Of a stretch of DNA of 44,818 nucleotides, positions 34,696 to 42,631 are shown in pieces; the first letter of the stretch is position 1, and each line of letters opens with the position of its first letter. The notes beneath the pieces were generated by a model that was given only the letters and a program-made list of their open reading frames with translations, was not told the DNA's origin and did not search any database. Position numbers and translations under genes: made by a program. This DNA is from Amphibacillus jilinensis Y1 (GTDB taxonomy: Bacteria > Bacillota > Bacilli > Bacillales > Amphibacillaceae), in NCBI RefSeq assembly GCF_000306965.1, contig NZ_JH976438.1, forward strand, positions 169,048 through 213,865, given 5' to 3'.

Positions 34696-35416
34696 TAGTA
34701 TTCGAGCGATCATTGTTGATGATGAATCGTACAATCGGGAAGAATTAAAATACTTATTAAGTTATGATCAAGATATCGAAGTCATTGGTGAAGCAAGTTC
34801 GGGCAAAGAAGCCATTCTCAAAATCATTGATCAAGAGCCAAGTGTTGTCTTTTTGGATGTTGACATGCCAGGCATGAATGGGATGGAAGTAGCCAAAACA
34901 ATTACGGGACTTAAAAAGCCACCACTGATTGTTTTTGCCACAGCTTACCCTGAATTTGCGGTTGAAGCATTTCGTTATCAAGCCATTGACTATTTACTAA
35001 AACCCTATGATGAAAAACAACTGCTTCAAGCCATTGAGCGGATTAAGGATAAACGATATCCAAAGGAAAATAATCAGAAACAGCGCATTGGTAAACTGGC
35101 TGTAGATGATGATGAAAAAACGATCTACATTAATCCTGATCATATTAAATATATTTATTATTTGGATAAGCATGCGCAAATTGTTACCACATCTGGTCAT
35201 TATCATAGTAAGTTGAGCTTAAAAGCAATCGAAGCCCGATTAGAGCCCTATCCTTTTTATCGCATCCATAAGGGCTATTTAGTCAATATCACATTTGTTC
35301 AAAGTATCTCACCGTGGTTTAATGGTGCTTATCATTTAAAAGTTTCGGGTGAAAGTGATCAATTACCAGTCAGTCGAAATTATATTAAAGGTTTACGGGA
35401 TCAATTAGAACTTTGA
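34688..35416 (+). CDS. LytTR-family response regulator
   Basis: About 242 residues from ATG 34688, which overlaps the kinase by 8 bp and has GGTTGGAGGGA before it; the upstream frame start at 34628 is not used. Receiver domain: acidic pocket DDES near residue 11-14, phospho-acceptor Asp57 (VFLDVDMPGMN), and Lys in YLLKPYDE. The C-terminal LytTR DNA-binding domain (about 140-242) includes IKYIYYLDKHAQIVTTSGHY, FYRIHKGYLVNITFVQSISP and LPVSRNYIKGLR. It should bind paired direct repeats upstream of its target; such repeats are found before cstA. Confidence 0.94.
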   Translation: MSDSIRAIIVDDESYNREELKYLLSYDQDIEVIGEASSGKEAILKIIDQEPSVVFLDVDMPGMNGMEVAKTITGLKKPPLIVFATAYPEFAVEAFRYQAIDYLLKPYDEKQLLQAIERIKDKRYPKENNQKQRIGKLAVDDDEKTIYINPDHIKYIYYLDKHAQIVTTSGHYHSKLSLKAIEARLEPYPFYRIHKGYLVNITFVQSISPWFNGAYHLKVSGESDQLPVSRNYIKGLRDQLEL

Positions 35417-35417
35417 A

Positions 35418-35464
35418 CTACTCCTCACTTACCAACCTTACAGGTTGCTCGAAGAGGGAGTTTT
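35418..35464 (+). terminator. Possible terminator after lytT
   Basis: ACTCC (35420-35424) pairs with GGAGT (35457-35461), with an inner small hairpin AACCTTACAGGTT and a following TTTT. Stem strength is moderate, so read-through into cstA is possible. Confidence 0.45.
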
Positions 35465-35508
35465 CTCGCCTATTTTAGATAAAAAAGATGTATGTTGTCT
35501 TGTAAAAT

Positions 35509-35537
35509 GAACATGTCAACGTTCGATTAGAACATGT
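35509..35537 (+). promoter_or_regulatory. Paired direct repeats, putative LytTR operator before cstA
   Basis: GAACATGT occurs at 35509-35516 and again at 35530-35537, a 21-bp start-to-start spacing (two helical turns). LytTR regulators are known to bind two roughly 9-bp direct repeats separated by 12-13 bp upstream of target promoters. A TATACT -10 candidate lies at 35574-35579. The repeats would sit about 37-65 bp upstream of it, a normal activator position. Confidence 0.55.
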
Positions 35538-35582
35538 TGTCCTTCGTATAGACGGTTAAGTCATTCTTTCTTTTATACTTTG

Positions 35583-35598
35583 TGTAAGCGGTTTAACA
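35583..35598 (+). promoter_or_regulatory. Imperfect cre-like site before cstA
   Basis: TGTAAGCGGTTTAACA is close to the CcpA box but has two mismatches against the 14-bp TGWAARCGYTWWCW form. It overlaps the likely transcript start, between the TATACT box and the ribosome site, so CcpA could act as a roadblock. Low-to-moderate support. Confidence 0.4.
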
Positions 35599-35618
35599 CA
35601 AGAGAGAGGATGATTATC

Positions 35619-37055
35619 GTGTATACTTTTTTGGCAGGTGTTTGTTTTTTAATAATCGGGTATTTCACTTATGGAAGAATGATTGAGAAAGTTTTTGGTA
35701 TAAATGATAGTCGACAAACGCCAGCGTATAGCAAGCAAGACAATGTTGATTATCTACCAATGAATACAAAGAAGAATGCTATGATCCAATTAATTAGTAT
35801 AGCGGGTGTGGGACCAATCTTTGGTCCAATTATGGGAGCGCTCTATGGGCCGATAGCGTTTCTATGGATTGCCATTGGCTGTATTTTCGCCGGTGGTGTA
35901 CATGATTATTTGACGGGCATGATTTCAATTCGGAATGGTGGTGCGCATCTTCCAGAATTAACGGGTAAGTTTTTGGGAAAAGCGATGCGTCATGTTGTCA
36001 ATTTCTTTTCGGTATTGTTGCTATTACTTGTGGGGACAGTATTTGTTTCGTCTTCAGCAGAGCTCATTTATAACATGTTTGACGGCTTTACACCATTAAT
36101 AATCCTGATTATTCTTATTTTTTGTTACTATATTTTATCAACGATGATGCCGATTGATAAAGTCATTGGCCGTATTTATCCGTATCTTGGGGCGACTTTG
36201 CTCTTAGGTACAGTGTTAATGGGAATCGGACTTGTTTTACAGCAAGCCCCTATTCCCGAACTTAGCTTAAACAATCAACATCCAGAAGGGACAGCAGTAT
36301 TTCCTTTACTATTCTTAACCATTTCCTGTGGAGCGTTATCTGGCTTTCACGCTACGCAATCGCCTATTATTGCTCGGACGGTGAACAAAGAAAGCAACGG
36401 GCGGAAAATATTCTATGGGATGATGGTGGCAGAAGGTTTTGTGGCAATGGTTTGGGCAGCTGCGGCGATGAGTTTATTTGACGGACCAGTTACACTAAAT
36501 GAACTCATTCATACCATTGGAACGGGTGGTATTGTATCAGAAGCTGCTGGTGCAGTATTAGGCTCAGTGATTGGAACGATTGTTATTATCAGTGTTATTA
36601 CTTTGCCTATCACTTCTGGTGATACAGCATTCCGAAGCGCTAGAATGGTGATTGCAGATTATTTTAAGCTCGGGCAAAAAAAGATCATAAATCGCCTGTT
36701 AATTGCAATTCCAATTTTCGGTTGCGCGATTCTTTTAACGACAATTGATTTTACGATGTTATGGCGTTACTTTTCTTGGGCGAACCAAACCATGGCTGCG
36801 ATTGCACTGTGGATTGGTACGGTCTATCTTTACAATGAGAAGAAGCATTACATTGTTGCCTTAGTGCCAGCGCTATTTATAACGATGGCGGTTATTACCT
36901 ATATTTTAACTGCACCAATTGGTTTTGGCTTACCTATCCACACATCATATCTTATGAGTTCGATTTTGACAGTGGGTATTCTTAGTTTGTTTTATCTAAA
37001 ACGATCAGCTGCTGTAGGACATCCTTTCAACAAAAATTTAGAGAAATCCTCGTAA
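35619..37055 (+). CDS. cstA: CstA-family transporter (carbon starvation/pyruvate importer type)
   Basis: About 478 residues with about 14 hydrophobic segments. It carries CstA signatures: GPIFGPIMGALYGPIAFLWI, GGVHDYLTGMISIRNGGAHL-type loop, SGFHATQSPIIARTVNKES and LPITSGDTAFRSARMVIADY. The family includes CstA (peptide/pyruvate) and BtsT (pyruvate/H+ symport). It is shorter than the E. coli enzyme (about 700 residues), as in Gram-positive forms. GTG 35619 is chosen because AGAGAGG lies 9 nt before it; the ATG at 35610 touches the Shine-Dalgarno. The upstream LytST-like pair and repeats make it the likely target. Confidence 0.9.
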   Translation: MYTFLAGVCFLIIGYFTYGRMIEKVFGINDSRQTPAYSKQDNVDYLPMNTKKNAMIQLISIAGVGPIFGPIMGALYGPIAFLWIAIGCIFAGGVHDYLTGMISIRNGGAHLPELTGKFLGKAMRHVVNFFSVLLLLLVGTVFVSSSAELIYNMFDGFTPLIILIILIFCYYILSTMMPIDKVIGRIYPYLGATLLLGTVLMGIGLVLQQAPIPELSLNNQHPEGTAVFPLLFLTISCGALSGFHATQSPIIARTVNKESNGRKIFYGMMVAEGFVAMVWAAAAMSLFDGPVTLNELIHTIGTGGIVSEAAGAVLGSVIGTIVIISVITLPITSGDTAFRSARMVIADYFKLGQKKIINRLLIAIPIFGCAILLTTIDFTMLWRYFSWANQTMAAIALWIGTVYLYNEKKHYIVALVPALFITMAVITYILTAPIGFGLPIHTSYLMSSILTVGILSLFYLKRSAAVGHPFNKNLEKSS

Positions 37056-37137
37056 AACCATAATGTTAAAGGTTATCCATGTGTGTGTTTGAAAATCAGT
37101 TAACGATGAGACAATCACATGCCTATAGATATTATCT

Positions 37138-37257
37138 ATCAAAGGTAACCGTCGGTAAAACGCCCGCCATAAAAATAGAAGTAATTTAGGCGGGCGCTAA
37201 TTACCAATCAGCGGGAGAAGAACGAAAACACCGCCTGACTGGAGATTCGTTTTATCA
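37138..37257 (+). repeat. Structured intergenic element, copy C (shortest)
   Basis: From 37146: TAACCGTCGGTAAAACGCCCGCC, then AAATAGA. CGCCCGCC pairs with GGCGGGCG around the AAATAGA loop, a compact perfect stem. The 3' part has AATCAGCGGGAGAAGAACGA, AAACACCGCC and GATTCGTTTTATC. It lies between cstA and the YbjQ-type gene on the same strand. It lacks the long middle section seen in copies A and B. Confidence 0.7.
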
Positions 37258-37362
37258 CTGCTTAAAAAGATGTTGCTTTCCTTCCATTTATGGGCTAAGG
37301 TAAATTATAGAAGGTTATTCTTGTTTATTTTAAAACAGGTAATGAATAGAGGAGTGGAGCAC

Positions 37363-37677
37363 ATGATTATTGTAACGACTGATTTTGTACCGGGTAAAGA
37401 AGTGAAAGCGTTAAAGGGCTTGGTAAGGGGAAGTACGGTGCAGTCAAAGCATATAGGTAGAGATATTGCCTCATCATTTAAGACAATCGTCGGTGGAGAA
37501 ATAAAGGCTTACACAGAAATGCTGGACGATGCGAGGAAAAAAGCGCTTGATCGAATGACAGCCGAGGCAGAGCGTTTAGGTGCGAATGCAGTTATTTCTA
37601 TGCGGTTAGAATCTTCAACCGTTATGGGCGCAGCATCAGAAATTATTGCTTATGGAACTGCTGTCACAGTTGAATAG
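37363..37677 (+). CDS. YbjQ/UPF0145-family protein
   Basis: A 104-residue protein starting MIIVTTDFVPGKEVKALKGL with VRGSTVQSKHIGRDIASSFK following, then TEMLDDARKKALDRMTAEAE and LGANAVISMRLESS. These are the hallmarks of the UPF0145 (YbjQ) family, which forms pentameric rings of unknown function and is sometimes called a heavy-metal-binding domain. ATG 37363 has GGAGTGGAG before it; the longer frame from 37270 lacks a ribosome site and is discarded. It is monocistronic, with a strong terminator after it. Confidence 0.9.
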   Translation: MIIVTTDFVPGKEVKALKGLVRGSTVQSKHIGRDIASSFKTIVGGEIKAYTEMLDDARKKALDRMTAEAERLGANAVISMRLESSTVMGAASEIIAYGTAVTVE

Positions 37678-37701
37678 AACTAATTTAATTTTTTAGATCA
37701 T

Positions 37702-37744
37702 AATACGCTGTTTGTAGAGTTATAACATCGACAAACAGCGTATT
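37702..37744. terminator. Bidirectional terminator, perfect 14-bp stem
   Basis: AATACGCTGTTTGT (37702-37715) and ACAAACAGCGTATT (37731-37744) pair perfectly around a 15-nt loop, with T-rich flanks (TTTTTTAGATCA before, TGTTATTC after). It lies between the convergent YbjQ-type and RDD-protein genes and can serve both. Confidence 0.8.
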
Positions 37745-37838
37745 TGTTATTCAATAAAAGCGCTGGAAAAGCGTATGAAATTCTATTATTCTGTCTATAT
37801 CATCCATGTAATACGGCAGCTTGATCTATTTGTAGGGT

Positions 37839-38173
37839 TTACTCTGGCAGATTAGATGTAATATAAGTTTTAGCTAACAAATCATGAATTGAACGTTTAT
37901 CTGCTCTCGTTGAGATAAGATAAATACTTATAAGCGAAAGCACACCAAATCCAGCCCCATAAAGAATCGTTTTAACAAAAAACTCTCTGATTACTAATGT
38001 TAGTAAAGTTAATTTTTTACACGCCACAGGAGCTATTCTTATACCAACCACACGCTTTCCTATTGTATATCCATTCCATAATAGAGGAAGGGAAATATCA
38101 TATAACACTGAAAAAATGACGAAGGTAACGAAAAAAAAGGTCAAAAATGCCGAGTTTTCAGTGTATAAACTTA
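37839..38173 (-). CDS. RDD-family membrane protein, start codon unusual
   Basis: The protein has three membrane segments and the RDD pattern: an Arg in VYERGFAQFIDLTVNS, an Asp at the helix 1 end, then GYTIGKRVVGIRI and IHDLLAKTYI near the C-terminus. The first helix and the Arg lie upstream of the TTG at 38144, so the full domain needs a start near 38173. In that frame no ATG, GTG or TTG exists before the domain; AAAGAGGTG is followed 7 nt later by ATC (38171-38173). Either ATC is the start or the start codon is mutated. Function of RDD proteins is mostly unknown; some are Na+/H+ antiporters. Confidence 0.65.
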
Positions 38174-38387
38174 AGCTGATGATTAAAGATGCAAATGAAT
38201 TGACGGTTAAGTCAATAAATTGGGCAAATCCGCGTTCATAAACGCCGACAGGACTTGCTCTTAAAACATCGATATGAAAACACCTCTTTTTTGTGACATA
38301 TAATGATGAACGTGGATGTAAACATTTCTGATTATTAAGTGAGAATTATTTTTTATGCCCTATTCTCATTGATTGTTCTTATCTAGC

Positions 38388-39776
38388 TCACTTTACTTTC
38401 AAAGCTTTGTCTTTAGCCAAATAAAAAGGACGTAAGTAAGCAACAGTATTAGACAATGGTAAAACATCAGGACTTACTTCAATATTAAGCACATCTTGCA
38501 AATACGTTTTTCTAGAGCTAATTCTCTCCCATAATTCGGGATATTGCTTTTTAATATCAGCTTGCAAAGTTTGATCGGCTAGCGCAACACACTCTTCTGC
38601 ACTTACCCCTGTGTACCCTGGAACAGATGGAATAATATCAATTTGAAAAATCATTCCGCTCTTTAGGATCTCTGAAGATTGATTATAAATAGGTGAAGCC
38701 ATCCATTCTTCATCAGCTACTAAATGACCAGGGTTTAGATGCCAATGATACTTTTCTTTAGGAAATACACGTTCAATCGCTTGATAAAGCTGATCGCCTT
38801 TTATCCCTGTTTTTATCGTTTCAAGCCAAGTAACGACGGCCTGATAGTACGGCTTTGCCACTGCTTCTAAATAATCTGTTTGATCTTCAGGCAATTGTTG
38901 ATCATTTTCCACCACCAAACCTGCTCGACTAGATAATCCGCCCTTATAGCCAACGGTTAGAGACATCGGATCCCCGCGTTTTACTTGTTTATAGCTAGGA
39001 TAAATATTAGCTTTTTCAAATCTTTTCCCGGTAGCAGCAATGGTAACGACAGAATTATATTGACCTTCAGCATTCAAATGTGCGCCAATTTCAGTTTCTT
39101 TTGCACCAATTTCAATGGCGTTTAAAGCTTTTAACATGTGTGTTGATGCTAAATTCGCTCCATATTCATAATGGGCAATCTCATTTGCGTTATTAGTTGT
39201 TCGTGCGCCGCGATCGCCTATAAATAAATAAGCACCGTTCACTAATTCGACATCATCCTTTGTTACATTTTTTAATGCGTCGACGATAAAATAAGGGATA
39301 TCTAACATTTGTTCAGTTGGCTGGACAGATGTTGTGAACATTTTCCATCCAATTAATCCGATCCGTTGTTTGTTTTGTAGGTTTAAGCGAGAGAAAATAT
39401 TTTCTAATTTATCGTCATTTTCCATCGGTTGATTAGGTAATGAAAATAATGGGCTATGAATAAGATTTACTTTAATGCGTGATAAATTTGCTAGTTTTAA
39501 ATTTTCATTGCCAAGAACGACGGTACTTTTTCCTGATTTATCGATCACTAATAGCCCTTCTTCAAATCTGGGGATGAAGCCTGTTAAATATTCAAAATTA
39601 CTGCCGTGTTCTTTGTCGGCATAAATAATTAACACATCGATGTTTTCTTCTTGCATGCTTTGTAATACTTTATTTTTTCTTGCTTCTATCGTTTGATCTG
39701 TTAAAGTTACCGGTGCTACATCGGCATATGTGCGAGGTTCAGGACATGTTTCAAAAGTAATAAGGTTGGTTTTCAT
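38388..39776 (-). CDS. M24 (creatinase/aminopeptidase P-like) protein lacking metal ligands
   Basis: A 462-residue protein. The N-domain (about 1-190) is creatinase-like (NVLIIYADKEHGSNFEYLTG, equivalent to RYLTG). The C-domain has the pita-bread layout, but the dinuclear metal site is degraded: the first Asp region reads VKRGDPMSLTVGYKGG and the second SSRAGLVV, where SDxTRT is expected; GHxxG is GHLVADE; the first Glu is Asp (SGMIFQIDIIP); only SAEECV keeps a Glu. It is probably not a normal metallopeptidase. It lies 12 bp after the DeoR gene, in the same operon. Its role may be sugar- or peptide-related. Confidence 0.8.
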   Translation of the reverse strand: MKTNLITFETCPEPRTYADVAPVTLTDQTIEARKNKVLQSMQEENIDVLIIYADKEHGSNFEYLTGFIPRFEEGLLVIDKSGKSTVVLGNENLKLANLSRIKVNLIHSPLFSLPNQPMENDDKLENIFSRLNLQNKQRIGLIGWKMFTTSVQPTEQMLDIPYFIVDALKNVTKDDVELVNGAYLFIGDRGARTTNNANEIAHYEYGANLASTHMLKALNAIEIGAKETEIGAHLNAEGQYNSVVTIAATGKRFEKANIYPSYKQVKRGDPMSLTVGYKGGLSSRAGLVVENDQQLPEDQTDYLEAVAKPYYQAVVTWLETIKTGIKGDQLYQAIERVFPKEKYHWHLNPGHLVADEEWMASPIYNQSSEILKSGMIFQIDIIPSVPGYTGVSAEECVALADQTLQADIKKQYPELWERISSRKTYLQDVLNIEVSPDVLPLSNTVAYLRPFYLAKDKALKVK

Positions 39777-39788
39777 TTAGACGCTCCT

Positions 39789-40547
39789 TTAATCTAACGT
39801 TATAATGTTTACATTGTTATTTTGTAAACTTGTCAAAAATTCTTGTTGTGGTACTTGATCAGTGATTAATACATCGATGGCATTTAAATCGCAGACTTTA
39901 AACAAGCCGGTCGTGTTTAATTTAGTATGATCAGCTACAGCAATAACGGTATCGCCTTGCTCGATCATTTGGCGCTTGACTAAACCTTCTGCCTCTGTAT
40001 GGATGAAAAGCCCATCTGCAGAGATAGCGAAAACGCCTAAAATGGTGTAATCCGTATGATAGTGTTCAATTTTTTTAACTGTTTCAGAGCCATATAGAAA
40101 AAGTTGTTCTTTATGCAATGCACCGGGTAATACGGCTACTTCTGTTTTTTTGAATTGGGCTAACAAAATGGCATGTGTTAGCGAATTAGTGATCGCATAG
40201 ATCGTTTTATTATGTAATTTCCGAATCACTGCCTCAACTGTTGTAGAGGAATCAAAAATGATCGAACAATTGTTTTTAATCAATTCGGCAGTCTTATAAG
40301 CAATCTGTTCCTTAATTTGATTGTGTTTTTTCGATCGTTGCTGATAATTAAAGATAGCAGCCTCTCGATCTAATGAAACTGCGCCGCCATGTGTTCTTCG
40401 CAAAATGTTCTGATCCTCTAACTTAATTAAATCTCTACGAATCGTATCTTTTGACACCTTTAATTTTTCTGCTAAATACGCCATTGTGGCGCTTCGTTCT
40501 ACCTCAATAATTGCCTTTATTTTTTCCAATCGCTGTTCAATTAGCAT
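39789..40547 (-). CDS. DeoR/GlpR-family transcriptional regulator
   Basis: A 252-residue protein with an N-terminal DeoR helix-turn-helix (RLEKIKAIIEVERSATMAYL, KVSKDTIRRDLIKLE, RRTHGGAVSLD) and a C-terminal sugar-phosphate sensor domain (GSETVKKIEHYHTDYTILGV and DHTKLNTTGLFKVCDL, with FDSSTTV as a phosphate loop). Such regulators sense a phosphorylated sugar intermediate. It is transcribed with the M24-like gene and is divergent from the GH4 gene, so it probably controls both. An AAGGAGAGAAG ribosome site precedes it. Tandem 10-bp repeats overlap its promoter. Confidence 0.92.
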   Translation of the reverse strand: MLIEQRLEKIKAIIEVERSATMAYLAEKLKVSKDTIRRDLIKLEDQNILRRTHGGAVSLDREAAIFNYQQRSKKHNQIKEQIAYKTAELIKNNCSIIFDSSTTVEAVIRKLHNKTIYAITNSLTHAILLAQFKKTEVAVLPGALHKEQLFLYGSETVKKIEHYHTDYTILGVFAISADGLFIHTEAEGLVKRQMIEQGDTVIAVADHTKLNTTGLFKVCDLNAIDVLITDQVPQQEFLTSLQNNNVNIITLD

Positions 40548-40582
40548 GATCTTCTCTCCTTGCCTTTAAATTATCACAACTC

Positions 40583-40612
40583 GCAATCTTTTGCAATCTT
40601 TTGCATTTTTTT
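40583..40612. promoter_or_regulatory. Three 10-bp tandem repeats over the deoR promoter
   Basis: GCAATCTTTT occurs at 40583-40592 and 40593-40602, with GCATTTTTTT at 40603-40612. On the minus strand they lie just upstream of and overlap a TGTGATAAT extended -10 element of the deoR gene. DeoR-family proteins often bind short direct repeats, so this is a candidate autoregulatory operator. Confidence 0.5.
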
Positions 40613-40625
40613 GAAAGGTAAAATT

Positions 40626-40793
40626 TTTATCATGCCTAACCGTCTGTAAAGCCTCCTCTCAAAATAGAAAGTAAAGCAAATTTATTAAGGTGGATGGTAA
40701 GGTTGCTAATGTTCTGATTCACTCCTAATAATCAGTGGGCAGGTAAGACCGTAGACTAAAACCGCCACGTCTGCAAATATTTTACCCTTTTCA
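40626..40793 (+). repeat. Structured intergenic element, copy E (diverged)
   Basis: From 40637: TAACCGTCTGTAAAGCCTCCTC, then AAATAGA. The 3' part has ATAATCAGTGGGCAGG and AAAACCGCCACGTCTG. The closing hairpin is weaker than in copies A-C. It lies between the deoR repeats and the cre box of the GH4 gene. Confidence 0.6.
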
Positions 40794-40809
40794 TTTTTAT
40801 TTACAATTG

Positions 40810-40823
40810 ATAAAGCGCTTTCT
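40810..40823 (+). promoter_or_regulatory. cre site before the GH4 gene
   Basis: ATAAAGCGCTTTCT differs from the ideal TGAAAGCGCTTTCA only at the two outer 5' positions, and the core AAAGCGCTTT is perfectly palindromic. It is a strong candidate CcpA site about 50 bp before the GH4 start. The GH4 gene is then likely repressed by glucose. Confidence 0.7.
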
Positions 40824-40869
40824 TTGTTTTAGAATGGCAGTGATCAGTAAACTTAAGGAGATGAGCGCG

Positions 40870-42168
40870 ATGAATAAGTTAACATTTTTAGGGGCTGGTA
40901 GTACTGTTTTTGCTAAAAACATTCTAGGAGATTGTATGGGGGTGGAGGCACTACAAGACTTCGAATTTGCTCTGTTCGACATTGATTTAGAAAGGCTTGA
41001 AGATTCGGAATCGATGTTAAATAACTTAAAGAAAAATTTACGATCGAACGTCACGATAAAAAGTTACCGTGATCGAAAAGAGGCGTTACGTGGGGCGAAG
41101 TATATTGTTAACGCCATTCAAGTAGGCGGTTATGATCCGTGTACAATTACCGATTTTGACATACCAAAAAGATATGGATTGCAACAAACGATTGCTGATA
41201 CATTAGGGATTGGTGGCATCTTTCGTAACTTAAGAACGATACCTGTTATGCAAGAATTTGCAAAAGATATCAAAGAAGTTTGTCCAGATGCTCTGTTTTT
41301 AAATTACACTAATCCAATGGCGGTATTAACAAATATCATGATAAGCGAAGGCATTCAAACAGTGGGACTATGCCACAGTGTTCAAGTATGCGCTGACCAT
41401 TTACTCGATCATTTGAATTTGCCTAAAGATCATGTTCAGTGGAAGATTGCGGGTATCAATCATATGGCGTGGTTATTAGAAATTACTAGAAATGGTGAGG
41501 ATCTTTATCCGGAAATTAAACGCCGTGCAAAGCAAAAACAGAAAGATAAGCATCATGATATGGTACGATTTGAGTTGATGGATAAGTTCGGCTATTATGT
41601 GACAGAATCGTCAGAGCATAATGCTGAATATCACCCGTATTTTATTAAGAAAAATTATCCTGAGTTAATTGACGAATTAAATATCCCACTTGATGAATAT
41701 CCAAGAAGATGCATTCATCAAATTGAAGGTTGGAAAAAAATGCGAGATGATATTGTTAACAACCAAAATCTCACCCATGAGCGTACGAGTGAATACGGTT
41801 CACACATCATTGAGGCTATTGAGACAGACCAACCTTTTAAAATAGGGGGGAATGTTTTGAACACCGGTGGATTAATTTCTAACTTGCCTGAGAATGCTGT
41901 GGTAGAAGTGCCTTGTTTAGTTGATGCTAGTGGGGTAACCCCAACATATGTTGGCGCTTTACCTGAACAGCTGGCTGCTTTAAATCGAACCAATATTAAT
42001 ACACAACTGTTAACAATAGAAGCAGCAAAAACGTTAAAGAAGGAAAAGATTTATCAGGCTGCTTTACTTGATCCGCATACAGCAGCGGAATTATCGATTG
42101 ACGATATCATTTCACTATGTGATGATCTAATTGAAGCGCATGGAGATTGGTTACCGCAATACAGCTGA
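40870..42168 (+). CDS. GH4 family NAD-dependent glycosidase (MelA/LplD-like)
   Basis: About 432 residues from ATG 40870 (AAGGAG 9 nt upstream; the 40807 frame has none). The N-terminal NAD-binding FLGAGSTVFAKNILGDC is followed by FDIDLERLEDS, IVNAIQVGGYDPCTITDFD, LFLNYTNPMAVLTN and GLCHSVQ, where Cys and His are the Mn2+ ligands; GINHMAW adds the second His. This is the alpha-galactosidase/alpha-galacturonidase branch rather than 6-phospho-glucosidase. Family 4 enzymes cleave by an oxidation-elimination-reduction route and need NAD+ and Mn2+. The DeoR gene next to it and the cre box suggest sugar control. Confidence 0.9.
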   Translation: MNKLTFLGAGSTVFAKNILGDCMGVEALQDFEFALFDIDLERLEDSESMLNNLKKNLRSNVTIKSYRDRKEALRGAKYIVNAIQVGGYDPCTITDFDIPKRYGLQQTIADTLGIGGIFRNLRTIPVMQEFAKDIKEVCPDALFLNYTNPMAVLTNIMISEGIQTVGLCHSVQVCADHLLDHLNLPKDHVQWKIAGINHMAWLLEITRNGEDLYPEIKRRAKQKQKDKHHDMVRFELMDKFGYYVTESSEHNAEYHPYFIKKNYPELIDELNIPLDEYPRRCIHQIEGWKKMRDDIVNNQNLTHERTSEYGSHIIEAIETDQPFKIGGNVLNTGGLISNLPENAVVEVPCLVDASGVTPTYVGALPEQLAALNRTNINTQLLTIEAAKTLKKEKIYQAALLDPHTAAELSIDDIISLCDDLIEAHGDWLPQYS

Positions 42169-42237
42169 GTCAATTGAGTTGACGAAAACTCCATGAGTGT
42201 TTGTTCAAACTTAACTGTTTAAACAACTTTTATAGAC

Positions 42238-42280
42238 CATCAGTTAACGAAAAGCAGCGATTAATGATTCGTTTTATCAT
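42238..42280 (+). repeat. 3' fragment of the structured intergenic element
   Basis: ATCAGTTAACGAAAAGCAGCGA and GATTCGTTTTATC match the 3' terminal part of copies A-C (ATCAGTGGGGAAGAACGAAAACACC...GATTCGTTTTATC), without the 5' half. AACGAA pairs with TTCGTT. It is a partial, probably decayed copy after the GH4 gene. Confidence 0.45.
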
Positions 42281-42377
42281 ACATTAACGTGTTAATGATA
42301 AGAAAAATTCCCGACTTACTTATAAAATCACAACGCCTATCCATACTAAGCTTAAACATTATTTGGAGGTTAGTCTA

Positions 42378-42539
42378 ATGGATGACAAAAACAAGCATGA
42401 ACCAAATAACAATAAAATAAACAGAAACAAAAATGATGGTCTTGACATTGAATTTTCTGAGGAATTAGCAGATCAAGAGGATAGACAGGCAAAAGCACGA
42501 GCCGATGCGGCAGATAAACGTGCGCAGTTACGCAAATAA
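42378..42539 (+). CDS. YfhD-like small protein
   Basis: A 53-residue hydrophilic protein starting after TTGGAGGT. Its C-terminal half, GLDIEFSEELADQEDRQAKA followed by RADAADKRAQ, matches the YfhD family of Bacillaceae (DVEFSAELADxED...RAxAADxR). These are short, soluble proteins of unknown function, often found in spore-forming species. It is too short for most gene callers but the family motif is clear. It lies between the GH4 gene and the leftward glycosyltransferase. Confidence 0.7.
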   Translation: MDDKNKHEPNNNKINRNKNDGLDIEFSEELADQEDRQAKARADAADKRAQLRK

Positions 42540-42631
42540 TAACAGCATATGTCTTGCTGGCCTGTTGGAATCGAATGGACATTCCTACAGTGTCTTAAAT
42601 AAAGTTAAGTAGTTGTCCTTTTTAATGTTGT

